DNA from: Rhodococcus sp. IEGM 1379
GTDB taxonomy: Bacteria > Actinomycetota > Actinomycetes > Mycobacteriales > Mycobacteriaceae
Length of the DNA stretch: 64,000 nt
NCBI RefSeq assembly: GCF_030056815.1
Contig: NZ_JASHKR010000007.1
Location: forward strand, 102,572 to 166,571
Direction: 5' to 3'
Position numbers and translations under genes: made by a program
The notes under the pieces: generated by a model
Told to the model about the DNA's origin: nothing
Databases searched by the model: none
Seen by the model: only the letters and a program-made list of their open reading frames with translations
In this document: positions 1 through 8,130 of the stretch, piece after piece
Numbering within the stretch: position 1 is the stretch's first letter
Layout of the letters: every line of letters begins with the position of its first letter

Positions 1-96
1 GATACGTTCAGACCGCTCGAGCTCGGCGAAGGCGCACTCGCGTGCGAGGACGACTCGTACGCGTGGAGTTGGGCTGGAAGGGGGCCGCAGAAATGA
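1..96 (+). CDS. hmgA: Homogentisate 1,2-dioxygenase, C-terminal end (partial)
   Basis: The open frame from base 1 gives 31 residues ending at TGA 94-96 and containing DTFRPLELGE and CEDDSYAWSWAGRGP. I recognise this as the extreme C-terminus of bacterial homogentisate 1,2-dioxygenase, the ring-cleaving Fe(II) enzyme of tyrosine and phenylalanine catabolism. The start and all metal ligands lie outside the window, so the call rests on this tail and on the coupled fumarylacetoacetase downstream. Its stop overlaps the ATG of the next gene (ATGA). Confidence 0.7.
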   Translation, partial: DTFRPLELGEGALACEDDSYAWSWAGRGPQK

Positions 97-962
97 CGGT
101 GATTTCCCCACTCCTACAAGGCCTCTGCGACGATGCCGCCCTGTTCCCGCCAGGTAATGCGCCTCTGGCCGACGCGGTTCCGGCTCACGCGGCCTACCGC
201 CGAGCCGACTACGCCGAGCTTGTCGGTCCGTTCATCTTTCCGGCACCGCGATTGGGCGAACTGGCTGATCACCTGTCCGGAGACAGTTCCTTATCTTTGA
301 GTCTCACGGTTCCGACGGGTCCGGCCGACACAGCGGCCGCGCTGGCGAGCGCAGTCGAACTCCCCGGTGTTCGTGTTGTCGCCGTCGAGGTGGGAACACC
401 TCCCGGTGTCGACGCCGCCGAGGCCTTCGCGGAACTCGCACGCATTCGTTCCACATATCCCGACATCGAGATTTTTGTGGAAGTTCCACGTGACGATCGG
501 CGCGGTGACTATCTTGCCGCGCTGACGGCGGCCGGATACTCCGCAAAGTTTCGGACCGGAGGCATCGTCGCCGAGGCGTATCCGGATGAGGACGAGCTTG
601 CCGACGCCATTATTTTTGTTGTCCGCGCGGGCATTCCGTTCAAGGCAACTGCCGGACTACACCATGCCGTACGCAATACGGATCCCGAAACAGGATTCGA
701 GCAACACGGCTTCCTCAACATCCTGACAGCTGTCACCGTCGCAGCCGCCGGCGGTGAGCGGTCGGATGTCGTTGCAGCACTTGCCGAGCGGAACGAATCA
801 AAGATCGCCAGCGCGTTGAGCGATGTGACCAACGACGCCGCCGTGGACGTCCGTCGACGCTTCCTCTCGTTCGGCACCTGCAGCATCACGGACCCCCTGA
901 CCGAACTCGAAAGCCTCGGACTGATCTCCGTCGGCCCGAAGACAGAAGGAACACTCGTATGA
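93..962 (+). CDS. Conserved hypothetical protein inside the homogentisate operon
   Basis: The protein has 289 residues from ATG 93. I chose this start because it overlaps the hmgA stop (ATGA) and a GGAAGGGGG stretch lies upstream at 76-84; an earlier in-frame ATG at 42 lies inside hmgA. Its own stop overlaps the fahA start by another ATGA, so it is translationally coupled on both sides. I do not recognise the family. Visible landmarks are an N-terminal CDDAALFPPGNAPL, a central AKFRTGG, then FKATAGLHHAVR, GFLNILTAV and C-terminal FLSFGTCSITDPL. The regular alternation suggests a soluble alpha/beta, possibly TIM-barrel, cytoplasmic enzyme. It is neither a glutathione-transferase-type maleylacetoacetate isomerase nor obviously DinB-like. 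Its position between the first and last enzymes of the pathway makes a role in homogentisate breakdown likely; the specific function is unknown. Confidence 0.85.
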   Translation: MTVISPLLQGLCDDAALFPPGNAPLADAVPAHAAYRRADYAELVGPFIFPAPRLGELADHLSGDSSLSLSLTVPTGPADTAAALASAVELPGVRVVAVEVGTPPGVDAAEAFAELARIRSTYPDIEIFVEVPRDDRRGDYLAALTAAGYSAKFRTGGIVAEAYPDEDELADAIIFVVRAGIPFKATAGLHHAVRNTDPETGFEQHGFLNILTAVTVAAAGGERSDVVAALAERNESKIASALSDVTNDAAVDVRRRFLSFGTCSITDPLTELESLGLISVGPKTEGTLV

Positions 963-2152
963 CCACCACAACTATCGACATTCCCGCCGACTCCTTGTTC
1001 GGTATCAACAACCTTCCTTACGGAGTGTTCTCGCCTGCCGGCGGAGCGCCGCGCGTCGGCGTGCGGGTAGGCGAGGTGGTCATCGATCTGGCTGTAGCGC
1101 TGGGTGATTCCGTCTTCGCGGAGCCGACCTTGAACGCCTTCATGGCTCAGGGCCGGGAACGTTGGGTGTCCGTACGCCAGCAGATCACGGAACTCGTATC
1201 CGGTGAAATCCCCACGGAAGCAGTATTTTCCGTCGATACCGTGACGCTGCATCTCCCCATCTCCGTTGCCGACTACGTCGATTTCTACGCGTCGGAGAAC
1301 CACGCCACCAATCTCGGACGGTTGTTCCGCCCGGACGCCGCTCCCCTGATGCCCAACTGGAAGCACCTCCCCGTCGGATACCACGGTCGTTCGAGCACCA
1401 TCGTCGTCTCCGGCACCGACATCATCCGTCCGTGCGGTCAGCGCAAGGCGCCCGATCAGGAAAACCCTGACTTCGGACCGTCCCGTCGACTGGACATCGA
1501 AGCCGAGATGGGTTTCATCGTCGGAACTCCGTCGAAAATGGGGGATCGCATCACTCCGGACGAGTTCTCCGAGCACGTCTTCGGCGCAGTTGTCGTCAAC
1601 GACTGGTCTGCCCGCGACATTCAGGCGTGGGAATACGTCCCACTCGGCCCCAACCTCGGCAAAAGTTTCGCGACGTCAATCTCCCCGTGGGTCGTGCCGC
1701 TTCTCGCCCTCGAGGCGGCACGGATCGATACCCCCATCCAGGATCCGGAACCTCTGCCCTACCTGCGCGGTAACGAGAAGTGGGGCCTGGACATCAATTT
1801 GGCCGTCGAGTGGAATGGCCACGTAGTCTCACGGCCGCCATATGCACAGATGTACTGGTCGCCGGCACAGATGCTTGCCCACACCACCGTCAACGGAGCC
1901 ACCGCCAGCACCGGTGATCTCTTCGCTTCCGGAACGATCTCCGGTCCCGAGAAGAATCAGCGCGGCGCCTTCATCGAATTAACCTGGGGTGGAAAGGAAC
2001 CCGTCGCAGTGGGCAGCGAGACGCGCACCTTCCTCGAGGACGGCGACACCATTTCCATCTCGGCGACCGCACCGGGCATCGGTGGATCGCGTATCGGGTT
2101 CGGCGAGGTTACGGCCGGCATCCTGCCCGCGAGGTTCTCAGCGACTCACTGA
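959..2152 (+). CDS. fahA: Fumarylacetoacetase
   Basis: This 397-residue cytoplasmic enzyme hydrolyses fumarylacetoacetate to fumarate and acetoacetate, the last step of tyrosine degradation. The family pattern is clear. An N-terminal SH3-like part is followed by the metal-binding catalytic domain with YVDFYASENHATN (D108 and catalytic H115), RLDIEAEMG (E181 and E183), VVVNDWSARDIQAWE (D215) and PNLGKSF (K235). The length is normal for FAH. It starts at ATG 959, overlapping the stop of the previous gene, and is the last gene of the operon. A strong hairpin follows at 2171-2221. Confidence 0.95.
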   Translation: MTTTTIDIPADSLFGINNLPYGVFSPAGGAPRVGVRVGEVVIDLAVALGDSVFAEPTLNAFMAQGRERWVSVRQQITELVSGEIPTEAVFSVDTVTLHLPISVADYVDFYASENHATNLGRLFRPDAAPLMPNWKHLPVGYHGRSSTIVVSGTDIIRPCGQRKAPDQENPDFGPSRRLDIEAEMGFIVGTPSKMGDRITPDEFSEHVFGAVVVNDWSARDIQAWEYVPLGPNLGKSFATSISPWVVPLLALEAARIDTPIQDPEPLPYLRGNEKWGLDINLAVEWNGHVVSRPPYAQMYWSPAQMLAHTTVNGATASTGDLFASGTISGPEKNQRGAFIELTWGGKEPVAVGSETRTFLEDGDTISISATAPGIGGSRIGFGEVTAGILPARFSATH

Positions 2153-2170
2153 GACGCCCGAAAGGCCTAC

Positions 2171-2221
2171 GCACGACAATGCGGACCAACGCGATGAGGG
2201 CGTTGGTCCGTATTGTCGTGC
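2171..2221. terminator. Bidirectional terminator between fahA and the IclR gene
   Basis: Two 22-base arms (2171-2192 and 2200-2221) are complementary except for one G-T wobble and enclose a 7-base loop. The hairpin sits between convergent genes. There is no long T-run, as is usual for actinobacterial terminators. Confidence 0.8.
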
Positions 2222-2261
2222 CCAGAGCCGAAGAACTGAAAATTATTGACACACAACGATA

Positions 2262-2984
2262 TCAGCGCAACATGCTGCCGAGGTTGCGCGCCGCCGCGAC
2301 GACCTCTGCACCCAAAGCCTCGCGGTCATCCGTGTCGAATACCGAGATTCCGAGGCTGGCGAGAGCGTCACCGCGCCGGCCGGGAATAACGGCCGAAATG
2401 CCAAGCACAGAAGGAATGACCTCCCCGTCGGTCATCGCGTAGCCGCGAGCACGCGCCGCAGTGATCTCTTGACGCTCCCCGTCGACGGGTGGCAGCGAGG
2501 CAAGGATCGACAGGCCTGCCGACCCCCGATTGATCGGGTCGACCTGACCTGGGTGGAACGCCACATGAACCTTGGCGCGGCGCGGTTCGACAACCATCAG
2601 TGCGCGCACCACCCCCTCGCTCTCACGGACCACGAGGTGAGCAGTGGCCTCGGTGGCGTCGGCGAGCGCTTCAAGGACGGGGCGAGCCAGGGTCCGCAGA
2701 TCCTGCTCGACAGGTTCCGCCAGAGTGACCAGCCCGGCGCCCAGCGTGACGCGCTTGAAGGAGTCCTTGCGGCACAGGTGATGAGCCTCGAGCGTGCGAA
2801 TCAGCCTGTGCGCCACGGTGCGGTGAACACCGATGCCGTCCGCGATGTCGGTGACCGAGAGACCATGCGGATACGACGTCAAGAGCTCCAGAACCGCAAG
2901 TCCGTGATGCAGCGTTTTCGACATGCTCGAGTCCACCTGAACTGCGCTTTTGCGCGGTCGATGCTCCTCGTTGAGTTCCGACAT
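2262..2984 (-). CDS. IclR-family transcriptional regulator
   Basis: The protein has 240 residues starting at ATG 2984, preceded by AAGGGGA; the open frame extends further upstream without family similarity. The N-terminal winged helix-turn-helix (about 25-85: LAVLELLTSYPHGLSVTDIA, then HRTVAHRLIRTLEAH) is followed by the IclR effector domain. It is divergently transcribed from the six-gene catabolic operon beginning at 3128, so it most likely controls that operon and itself through the repeats at 3034-3065. The effector is unknown. The gene converges on fahA. Confidence 0.9.
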   Translation of the reverse strand: MSELNEEHRPRKSAVQVDSSMSKTLHHGLAVLELLTSYPHGLSVTDIADGIGVHRTVAHRLIRTLEAHHLCRKDSFKRVTLGAGLVTLAEPVEQDLRTLARPVLEALADATEATAHLVVRESEGVVRALMVVEPRRAKVHVAFHPGQVDPINRGSAGLSILASLPPVDGERQEITAARARGYAMTDGEVIPSVLGISAVIPGRRGDALASLGISVFDTDDREALGAEVVAAARNLGSMLR

Positions 2985-3033
2985 GGAATCCCCTTCTTGA
3001 CGTATGTGAGGTGTGCCACCTACGCTTTGTTTA

Positions 3034-3065
3034 TATCGCACACCACGTGCGATTATCGCACACCA
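3034..3065. promoter_or_regulatory. Candidate IclR operator region
   Basis: An inverted repeat ATCGCAC-N5-GTGCGAT occupies 3035-3053. The 12-base half-site TATCGCACACCA at 3034-3045 recurs exactly at 3054-3065, a 20-bp offset or about two helical turns. It lies in the divergent intergenic region between the regulator and the operon. Binding is inferred from position and symmetry. Confidence 0.6.
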
Positions 3066-3127
3066 ACGAACGAGTTGCACATGTTTCGGCAAATGCAGCG
3101 AATCGTGTCCGGAAAGAAGTTTGTCTG

Positions 3128-3607
3128 ATGAGTGATCACTGCTCCTTGGCACCAGAGGTCGTTACCTCGATTCACCAGCTCTACGGAATGCAGAGCCACC
3201 TCATCGATACCGGTCAGTCCGATTCCTGGGCAAAGACTTTCACAATCGACGGCGAGTTCCATTCACCCAGCTATCCCGAACCGGTCGTCGGATTCGCGGA
3301 GCTGACAGCCTTTGCCGACCGCTTCTTCTCGGGAGCATCAGCAGCGGGTGAAGTTCACCGGCACGTATTGACCAACCTGGCGATCGAGTCGCACGAACCC
3401 GGCGTCGTCACTGTGCGGGGCTACTTGCAGATCGTGGCAACCGCCATCGGCGGCGAATCGCGATTGGTGCGGATGACAACGATCACCGATCGGGTGGTCC
3501 GAGTGAACGAAGGGTGGCGGATTGACCGGCGCGTCGTCTCCCGCGACGACACTGTTGCGCAGCACAGCATCACTGCACACGCACCGCGCTCTTCGACCCA
3601 TTCCTGA
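3128..3607 (+). CDS. NTF2/SnoaL-like protein, first gene of the catabolic operon
   Basis: The protein has 159 residues from ATG 3128, with GGAAAG at 3111-3116 as ribosome site; the open frame runs further upstream without similarity. It shows the cone-shaped SnoaL/NTF2-like pattern: an N-terminal helix (IHQLYGMQSHLIDTG), DSWAKTFTIDGEFHSP, a central GEVHRHVLTN and a C-terminal sheet ending in GWRIDRRVVSRDD. Proteins of this fold act as small isomerases, dehydratases or hydrolases, or as beta subunits of ring-hydroxylating dioxygenases. The residues seen do not decide between these roles. It heads the operon and has a distant relative at its end (8131-8619). Confidence 0.8.
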   Translation: MSDHCSLAPEVVTSIHQLYGMQSHLIDTGQSDSWAKTFTIDGEFHSPSYPEPVVGFAELTAFADRFFSGASAAGEVHRHVLTNLAIESHEPGVVTVRGYLQIVATAIGGESRLVRMTTITDRVVRVNEGWRIDRRVVSRDDTVAQHSITAHAPRSSTHS

Positions 3608-3655
3608 GCAACCAAAACTTTTAGTACATGACCATTTTCAGTAGGAGAATCAATC

Positions 3656-4492
3656 ATGACCGCAGTTGCTGACCAGTCCAATCCCGGCCGTACCGTCGCC
3701 ACCCCACTGTTGGTGCTGTATCCCGAGTTGGCCGGCAAGGTCGCCGTCGTGACCGGTGCGGCGCAAGGTATGGGCGCGACGTTCGCCGAAGGCTTGGCAA
3801 CGCGCGGCATCAACGTAGTCGGCGCCGACATCAACGAAGAGCAGATGCTCGCCACCGCTGAAACCATCAATGCGGCCCTGGCCTCGACATCCTTGGCAGA
3901 CAAGCCCGGCCGTGTAGTCGGCGCTCGCGTCGACGTCACCAAGCCCGACGAGCACGAACTGCTCGCCCAGCTGGCCCTGAAGGAATTCGGCCAGGTGGAC
4001 TTCTGGATCAACAACGCGGGCATCTTCCCGTTTGCACTCGCCGAGGAGATCACTCCCGAACAGATCGGCGCAACGCTGAGCGTCAACGTCGAAGGCGTGC
4101 TGTACGGCGCTCAGGCTGCGGCCCGCCACATCAAGCCCGGCGGCGCCATCGTGAACATGTCTTCCGTGTCCGCTCTGCGTGTGCGTAAGGGTCGCGGTGC
4201 GTACTGCACCTCCAAGGCGGCGGTCGCGCACCTCTCCGAATCGCTGGCAGTAGAGTTCGGCGACAAGGGAATTCGTGTCAACTCCATCGCTCCCGGCTAC
4301 ATCGACACCGCCATGACGAAGTGGGTACAGGAAGACCCGATCGCACTCGCCAACGCTCTCGACGCAGTGCCGCTGCACCGCCTGGGCTCGCCCGAGGAAG
4401 TCTTCGGCCCGCTGCTGTTCCTGCTCTCGGACAGCTCGCGCTACGTCACCGGCCACAGCATCGCAGTCGACGGCGGTTCACGGCATGTCTGA
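3656..4492 (+). CDS. SDR family NAD(P)-dependent oxidoreductase
   Basis: This 278-residue classical short-chain dehydrogenase has the nucleotide site TGAAQGMG at 33-40, NNAG at 119-122, catalytic Ser170, and Tyr183 and Lys187 in the YxxxK motif. It would interconvert an alcohol and a ketone in the cytoplasm. An N-terminal extension of about 25 residues precedes the Rossmann core. AGGAG lies just upstream of the ATG. The coding region overlaps the next SDR by 8 bases, indicating co-translation. The substrate is unknown; a cyclic alcohol is plausible given the KstD-like flavoprotein two genes on. Confidence 0.92.
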   Translation: MTAVADQSNPGRTVATPLLVLYPELAGKVAVVTGAAQGMGATFAEGLATRGINVVGADINEEQMLATAETINAALASTSLADKPGRVVGARVDVTKPDEHELLAQLALKEFGQVDFWINNAGIFPFALAEEITPEQIGATLSVNVEGVLYGAQAAARHIKPGGAIVNMSSVSALRVRKGRGAYCTSKAAVAHLSESLAVEFGDKGIRVNSIAPGYIDTAMTKWVQEDPIALANALDAVPLHRLGSPEEVFGPLLFLLSDSSRYVTGHSIAVDGGSRHV

Positions 4493-5267
4493 TCAAACGT
4501 CTTACCCCGGAGTTGTTCTCGTCACCGGTGGCGCTGCCGGCATGGGTGCGCATCATGCGCGCACCCTCGCAGCGCGTGGGTCGCACGTCTGTGTTGCAGA
4601 CGTTGCCGATTCTTCGGAACTGATCGAAGAGATCACCGCCGCAGGCGGATCAGCTTCGGGACATGCCCTCGACGTCACCGACGCCGCAGCGTGGACGAGT
4701 CTGGTCGACGACATCCGTACCACCCATGGCGAACTCGGCGGCTTGGTCAATAATGCCGGCATCTCCCGTCGACTCGACTTCATGGACACCCCGGACGACA
4801 TCTGGGAACTGACCATGAAGATCAACCTGTTCGGGCCGTTCTACGGAATGAAGGCCGTGGCGCCGTTGATGCGCGAGAGCGGTGGCGGTTCCATCGTCAA
4901 CATCTCGTCCATCGCCGGTCAGATCGGTTACTTCTCACCCGCGTACTCCTCGAGCAAGTGGGGCCTCACCGGCCTGTCGAAATCGGCTGCCGGCAACTTC
5001 GCCCAGTGGGGCATCCGCGTCAACTCGGTACACCCGGGAATGGTCGGAACCGCACTGCTCGGTACCACGAGCGACTTCATCGACGCGTCGCTGAAGTCAG
5101 TTCCCCTCGCGCGCATGGGAACCCTGGATGAAATTACCGAAGCCGTGCTCTTTCTGCTGTCGGACAAGTCGACGTACACCACCGGAACGGGAATGACGGT
5201 GGACGGCGGACTGGTCTCGAATGGCTTGTACCACCGCGTCATTGCGGAGACTGGAGAACTTTCATGA
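4485..5267 (+). CDS. SDR family NAD(P)-dependent oxidoreductase
   Basis: This second SDR of the operon has 260 residues, with TGGAAGMG at 14-21, NNAG at 89-92, Ser141, and Tyr154/Lys158. It ends in TGTGMTVDGGL, the usual C-terminal SDR substrate-side motif. It overlaps its neighbours on both sides (8 bases upstream, ATGA with the flavoprotein downstream). It is clearly different in sequence from the first SDR, so the two probably act on different intermediates or stereoisomers rather than being a recent duplication. Confidence 0.92.
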   Translation: MSDQTSYPGVVLVTGGAAGMGAHHARTLAARGSHVCVADVADSSELIEEITAAGGSASGHALDVTDAAAWTSLVDDIRTTHGELGGLVNNAGISRRLDFMDTPDDIWELTMKINLFGPFYGMKAVAPLMRESGGGSIVNISSIAGQIGYFSPAYSSSKWGLTGLSKSAAGNFAQWGIRVNSVHPGMVGTALLGTTSDFIDASLKSVPLARMGTLDEITEAVLFLLSDKSTYTTGTGMTVDGGLVSNGLYHRVIAETGELS

Positions 5268-6721
5268 GTGACGACTGGGACGTCATTGTCATCGGTGGCG
5301 GCGGGGCCGGACTGGCGGCTGCCGTATCGGCCGCCGAAGAAGGCGCGTCGGTGCTCCTGTTCGAGTCCGAAACCGAACTCGGCGGCTCCACACAACTTTC
5401 TGCCGGAATCTTCACCGCAGCAGGCACCAGCGTGCAGGCCGGCCTCGGCATCGAGGACTCCGCGGAGAAGTTTTTCCAGCACTACATGGACCTCAACCAA
5501 TGGCTCCTCGCGCCTGGACTGATCCGCGCCTTCTGCGAAAATGCCGGTCCGACACTGGAATGGCTCATCGAACTGGGCGTCGAGATCCCCACCTCGATCT
5601 CCGGCAATGCTCACCAACCTGGGCTTGCGCAAGCCGGCGTCGAAGATGTCTGGCGTGGCCACGTCCCGAAAGACCAGGGCTATGGCCTTGTTCAGACACT
5701 GGACCGGGCGCGTCGTAAGCACGGTATCGAAGCCATCCTCGGCACGCGGGTGCAGAAGCTGATCAAGGAAGACGGTCGAGTTGTCGGTGTCGTTGCCGAC
5801 GACATCGAGGTTCACGCCGGAGCCGTCGTGGTTGCCACGGGCGGATTCGCGCAGAACCCAGAACTGGTTGATCGGTACTTCCCCGTCGCTAACAAAGCGG
5901 GCGACGCCTTGTTCGTCGTCGCGGCGGAAGGTAGTCGCGGAGACCATATTCGGTTCGCGCGTGAACTGGATGCGCCCGTCATCGGCGACGACTGGGGCCT
6001 GATCATGCCCACCGTGTACTTCCAGCGGTTCCATCACTGGCAGTCCGGTTTCCCACCGAAGTCGCGCATCTACGTCAACCAGAACGGTCGCCGGTTCATG
6101 GACGAAGACGCATCGTATGCGGTCTCCACCGGAATCATCGACCAACAGGGTGGTTACGGCTGGATGATCTTCGACGAGACTGCTCGCGTCGGTCTTGCTC
6201 CCGGATACGCGGATTGGAACCCCGAACGCGTCGAGCAGGAAGTTGCCGCCGGTAACACCTATCGTGCCGACACCATCGAAGAACTTGCTGCACTGATCGA
6301 CGTCCCAGTCGAGACGCTGGCGTCGACACTGAACAAGTGGAACCAACAACTCCCGAATGGCCGTGACGACGACTACCTTCGTCATCGGACGCTGCGCAAC
6401 AAGGGTGCGATCGGTAATCCCGACAGCATCTCGGCAGCGCCGTTCTATGCGGCGAAAATCCTTCCCGCAGAGCTGGTCTGCACTCACGCGGGTATGGAAA
6501 TCGACTCTAATGCGGCTGTACTCGGCAGGGAGGGAAACCCCGTCGAGGGTCTCTATGCAGCCGGTGAGGCCGGCGCCGGAATCCTCGGATTGCGATATGT
6601 AGGCGGGGGCAACGCAGTTGCCAACGCTCTGACCATGGGCCGCATCGCGGGACGTAATGCGGCGAAATTCACCCGGACCAGCGTTTCCGACGCAGCAGTC
6701 CATTCCTTTGCTCACGCCTGA
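5264..6721 (+). CDS. FAD-dependent oxidoreductase, fumarate reductase/3-ketosteroid dehydrogenase-like
   Basis: This 485-residue flavoprotein has the N-terminal dinucleotide motif VIGGGGAGLAAA (glycines 11-16), ESETELGGST for FAD contact, and the C-terminal FAD motif YAAGEAGAGILGLRYVGGG. This is the architecture of the succinate dehydrogenase/fumarate reductase flavoprotein family, which includes 3-ketosteroid delta1-dehydrogenases and urocanate-reductase-like enzymes. Such enzymes introduce or reduce a C=C bond next to a carbonyl. No signal peptide is visible, so it is cytoplasmic. Its start overlaps the preceding SDR stop (ATGA). A specific substrate cannot be read from the sequence. Confidence 0.88.
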   Translation: MSDDWDVIVIGGGGAGLAAAVSAAEEGASVLLFESETELGGSTQLSAGIFTAAGTSVQAGLGIEDSAEKFFQHYMDLNQWLLAPGLIRAFCENAGPTLEWLIELGVEIPTSISGNAHQPGLAQAGVEDVWRGHVPKDQGYGLVQTLDRARRKHGIEAILGTRVQKLIKEDGRVVGVVADDIEVHAGAVVVATGGFAQNPELVDRYFPVANKAGDALFVVAAEGSRGDHIRFARELDAPVIGDDWGLIMPTVYFQRFHHWQSGFPPKSRIYVNQNGRRFMDEDASYAVSTGIIDQQGGYGWMIFDETARVGLAPGYADWNPERVEQEVAAGNTYRADTIEELAALIDVPVETLASTLNKWNQQLPNGRDDDYLRHRTLRNKGAIGNPDSISAAPFYAAKILPAELVCTHAGMEIDSNAAVLGREGNPVEGLYAAGEAGAGILGLRYVGGGNAVANALTMGRIAGRNAAKFTRTSVSDAAVHSFAHA

Positions 6722-6767
6722 CGGTCATCGTCTGCGCAGCACCGAACCCAAGTCAGTAGGGACCAAA

Positions 6768-8099
6768 ATGTTAGAGAATGAGACCATGGCGCGAGCCGAG
6801 GACAGCGAGATCAGCGAAGCGGCACCTCTGGGTCAGTCGACCACGAAGGTCATTCGCGCGGCTGTGGTCGGTACCGTCGTCGAGTATTACGACTTCGGCA
6901 TCTACGGATACATGGCGACAACCATTGCGGCACTGTTCTTCGTATCGCATGACCCGAACGCTGCGCTCCTCGGCACGTTCGCGGCGTTTGCCGTCGCATT
7001 CTTCCTACGCGTTCCCGGTGGCATCTTCTTCGGCCACATCGGTGACAAGTACGGGCGAAAGAACGCCCTATCGTGGACCATTCTGCTGATGGTGCTGGCC
7101 ACCGCAGGCATGGGTCTACTGCCGACGTACGCCACGTTGGGCGTCTGGGCGACTTCGATTTTGGTGCTCGCTCGCTGTCTCCAGGGTTTTGCAGCCGGCG
7201 GAGAACTCGGTGGCGCCAACGCTTTCGTCTCCGAATCTGCACCCGCCCGCTGGCGCGCCACGCAAACCTCGATGGTCAACACCGGAACCTACCTGGGTTC
7301 GTTGGCAGCATCGCTGATGGCACTTGGCCTGACGTCCGTCTTCACCCACGAGCAGATCCTGGAATGGGCCTGGCGCATTCCGTTCCTGCTCAGCCTCCTG
7401 ATCGGTGGCATCGGCATCTGGATCCGTAGCCAGATGGAAGACACCCCGCAGTTCACAGAGCTCCAGGACAAGGGTGAGACGAAGAAGCTCCCCATCCGGG
7501 AACTGCTCAGCACCTCCGGCGGCAGCGTCGTCAAGATCATTCTGCTCGGCGCACTCATCACCGGCGGCTACTACATCGCATCCGTCTACGCGGCTACTTA
7601 CCTCCAGACCACCGGCGGTCACTCCTCGCGAGTCGCATTCCTTTCGACTTCTCTCGCACTGGTACTCGGTGTCATCACGCTGCCCACCTCCGGATACCTG
7701 GCCGACAAGTACGGACGCCGTCCGGTGCTGTTCGCCGGTAGCGCCGCAGCAGTACTGCTCGGAATCCCGATGTTCATGATGATGGCCGGCGGAAGCGTCT
7801 GGCAGGCCGTGGTCGGGCAATCCGTTCTGTTCATCTGCGTCTCTGTCGTCAACGGAGCCTCGTACGTGACCTACGTGGAAATGCTGAAAGCCTCTGTGCG
7901 ATACAGCGGTCTGGCACTCGGCAACAATGTCACCAACATGTTCCTCGGCGGCACTGCACCTTTCATTGCGACGTACCTCATCAGCCTGACCGGAAACTCG
8001 CTCGCCCCGGCCGGATACTTCGTATTCTGTGCCGTGATCACCTTCGTCACCGTGTTCTTCATCAAGGAAACCAAGGGCATTGCCCTGCAGGTCGACTGA
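6768..8099 (+). CDS. MFS transporter, metabolite:H+ symporter (MHS) type
   Basis: This inner-membrane importer has 443 residues from ATG 6768, with TAGGGA placed about 7 bases upstream; another in-frame ATG at 6786 is possible. VVEYYDFGIYGYMAT is typical of the MHS branch, which includes ShiA-, ProP- and KgtP-like carriers. The loop motif GHIGDKYGRK follows TM2, its second copy GYLADKYGRR lies in the C-terminal half, and LQGFAAGGELGGA lies in TM4. Twelve membrane segments are expected. It probably takes up the organic acid or ketone degraded by this operon. Confidence 0.9.
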   Translation: MLENETMARAEDSEISEAAPLGQSTTKVIRAAVVGTVVEYYDFGIYGYMATTIAALFFVSHDPNAALLGTFAAFAVAFFLRVPGGIFFGHIGDKYGRKNALSWTILLMVLATAGMGLLPTYATLGVWATSILVLARCLQGFAAGGELGGANAFVSESAPARWRATQTSMVNTGTYLGSLAASLMALGLTSVFTHEQILEWAWRIPFLLSLLIGGIGIWIRSQMEDTPQFTELQDKGETKKLPIRELLSTSGGSVVKIILLGALITGGYYIASVYAATYLQTTGGHSSRVAFLSTSLALVLGVITLPTSGYLADKYGRRPVLFAGSAAAVLLGIPMFMMMAGGSVWQAVVGQSVLFICVSVVNGASYVTYVEMLKASVRYSGLALGNNVTNMFLGGTAPFIATYLISLTGNSLAPAGYFVFCAVITFVTVFFIKETKGIALQVD

Positions 8100-8130
8100 T
8101 CACACCGATTCCAGGACAGGAGATTTCACT

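Noticed and set aside
509..1576. A 355-codon minus-strand frame across the hypothetical and fahA genes
   Set aside because: It is antisense to the operon; its composition is typical of a mirrored frame.
4928..6715. A 595-codon open frame on the minus strand across the flavoprotein gene
   Set aside because: It is antisense to two well-supported enzymes, has no recognisable motif, and is explained by GC-rich third codon positions.
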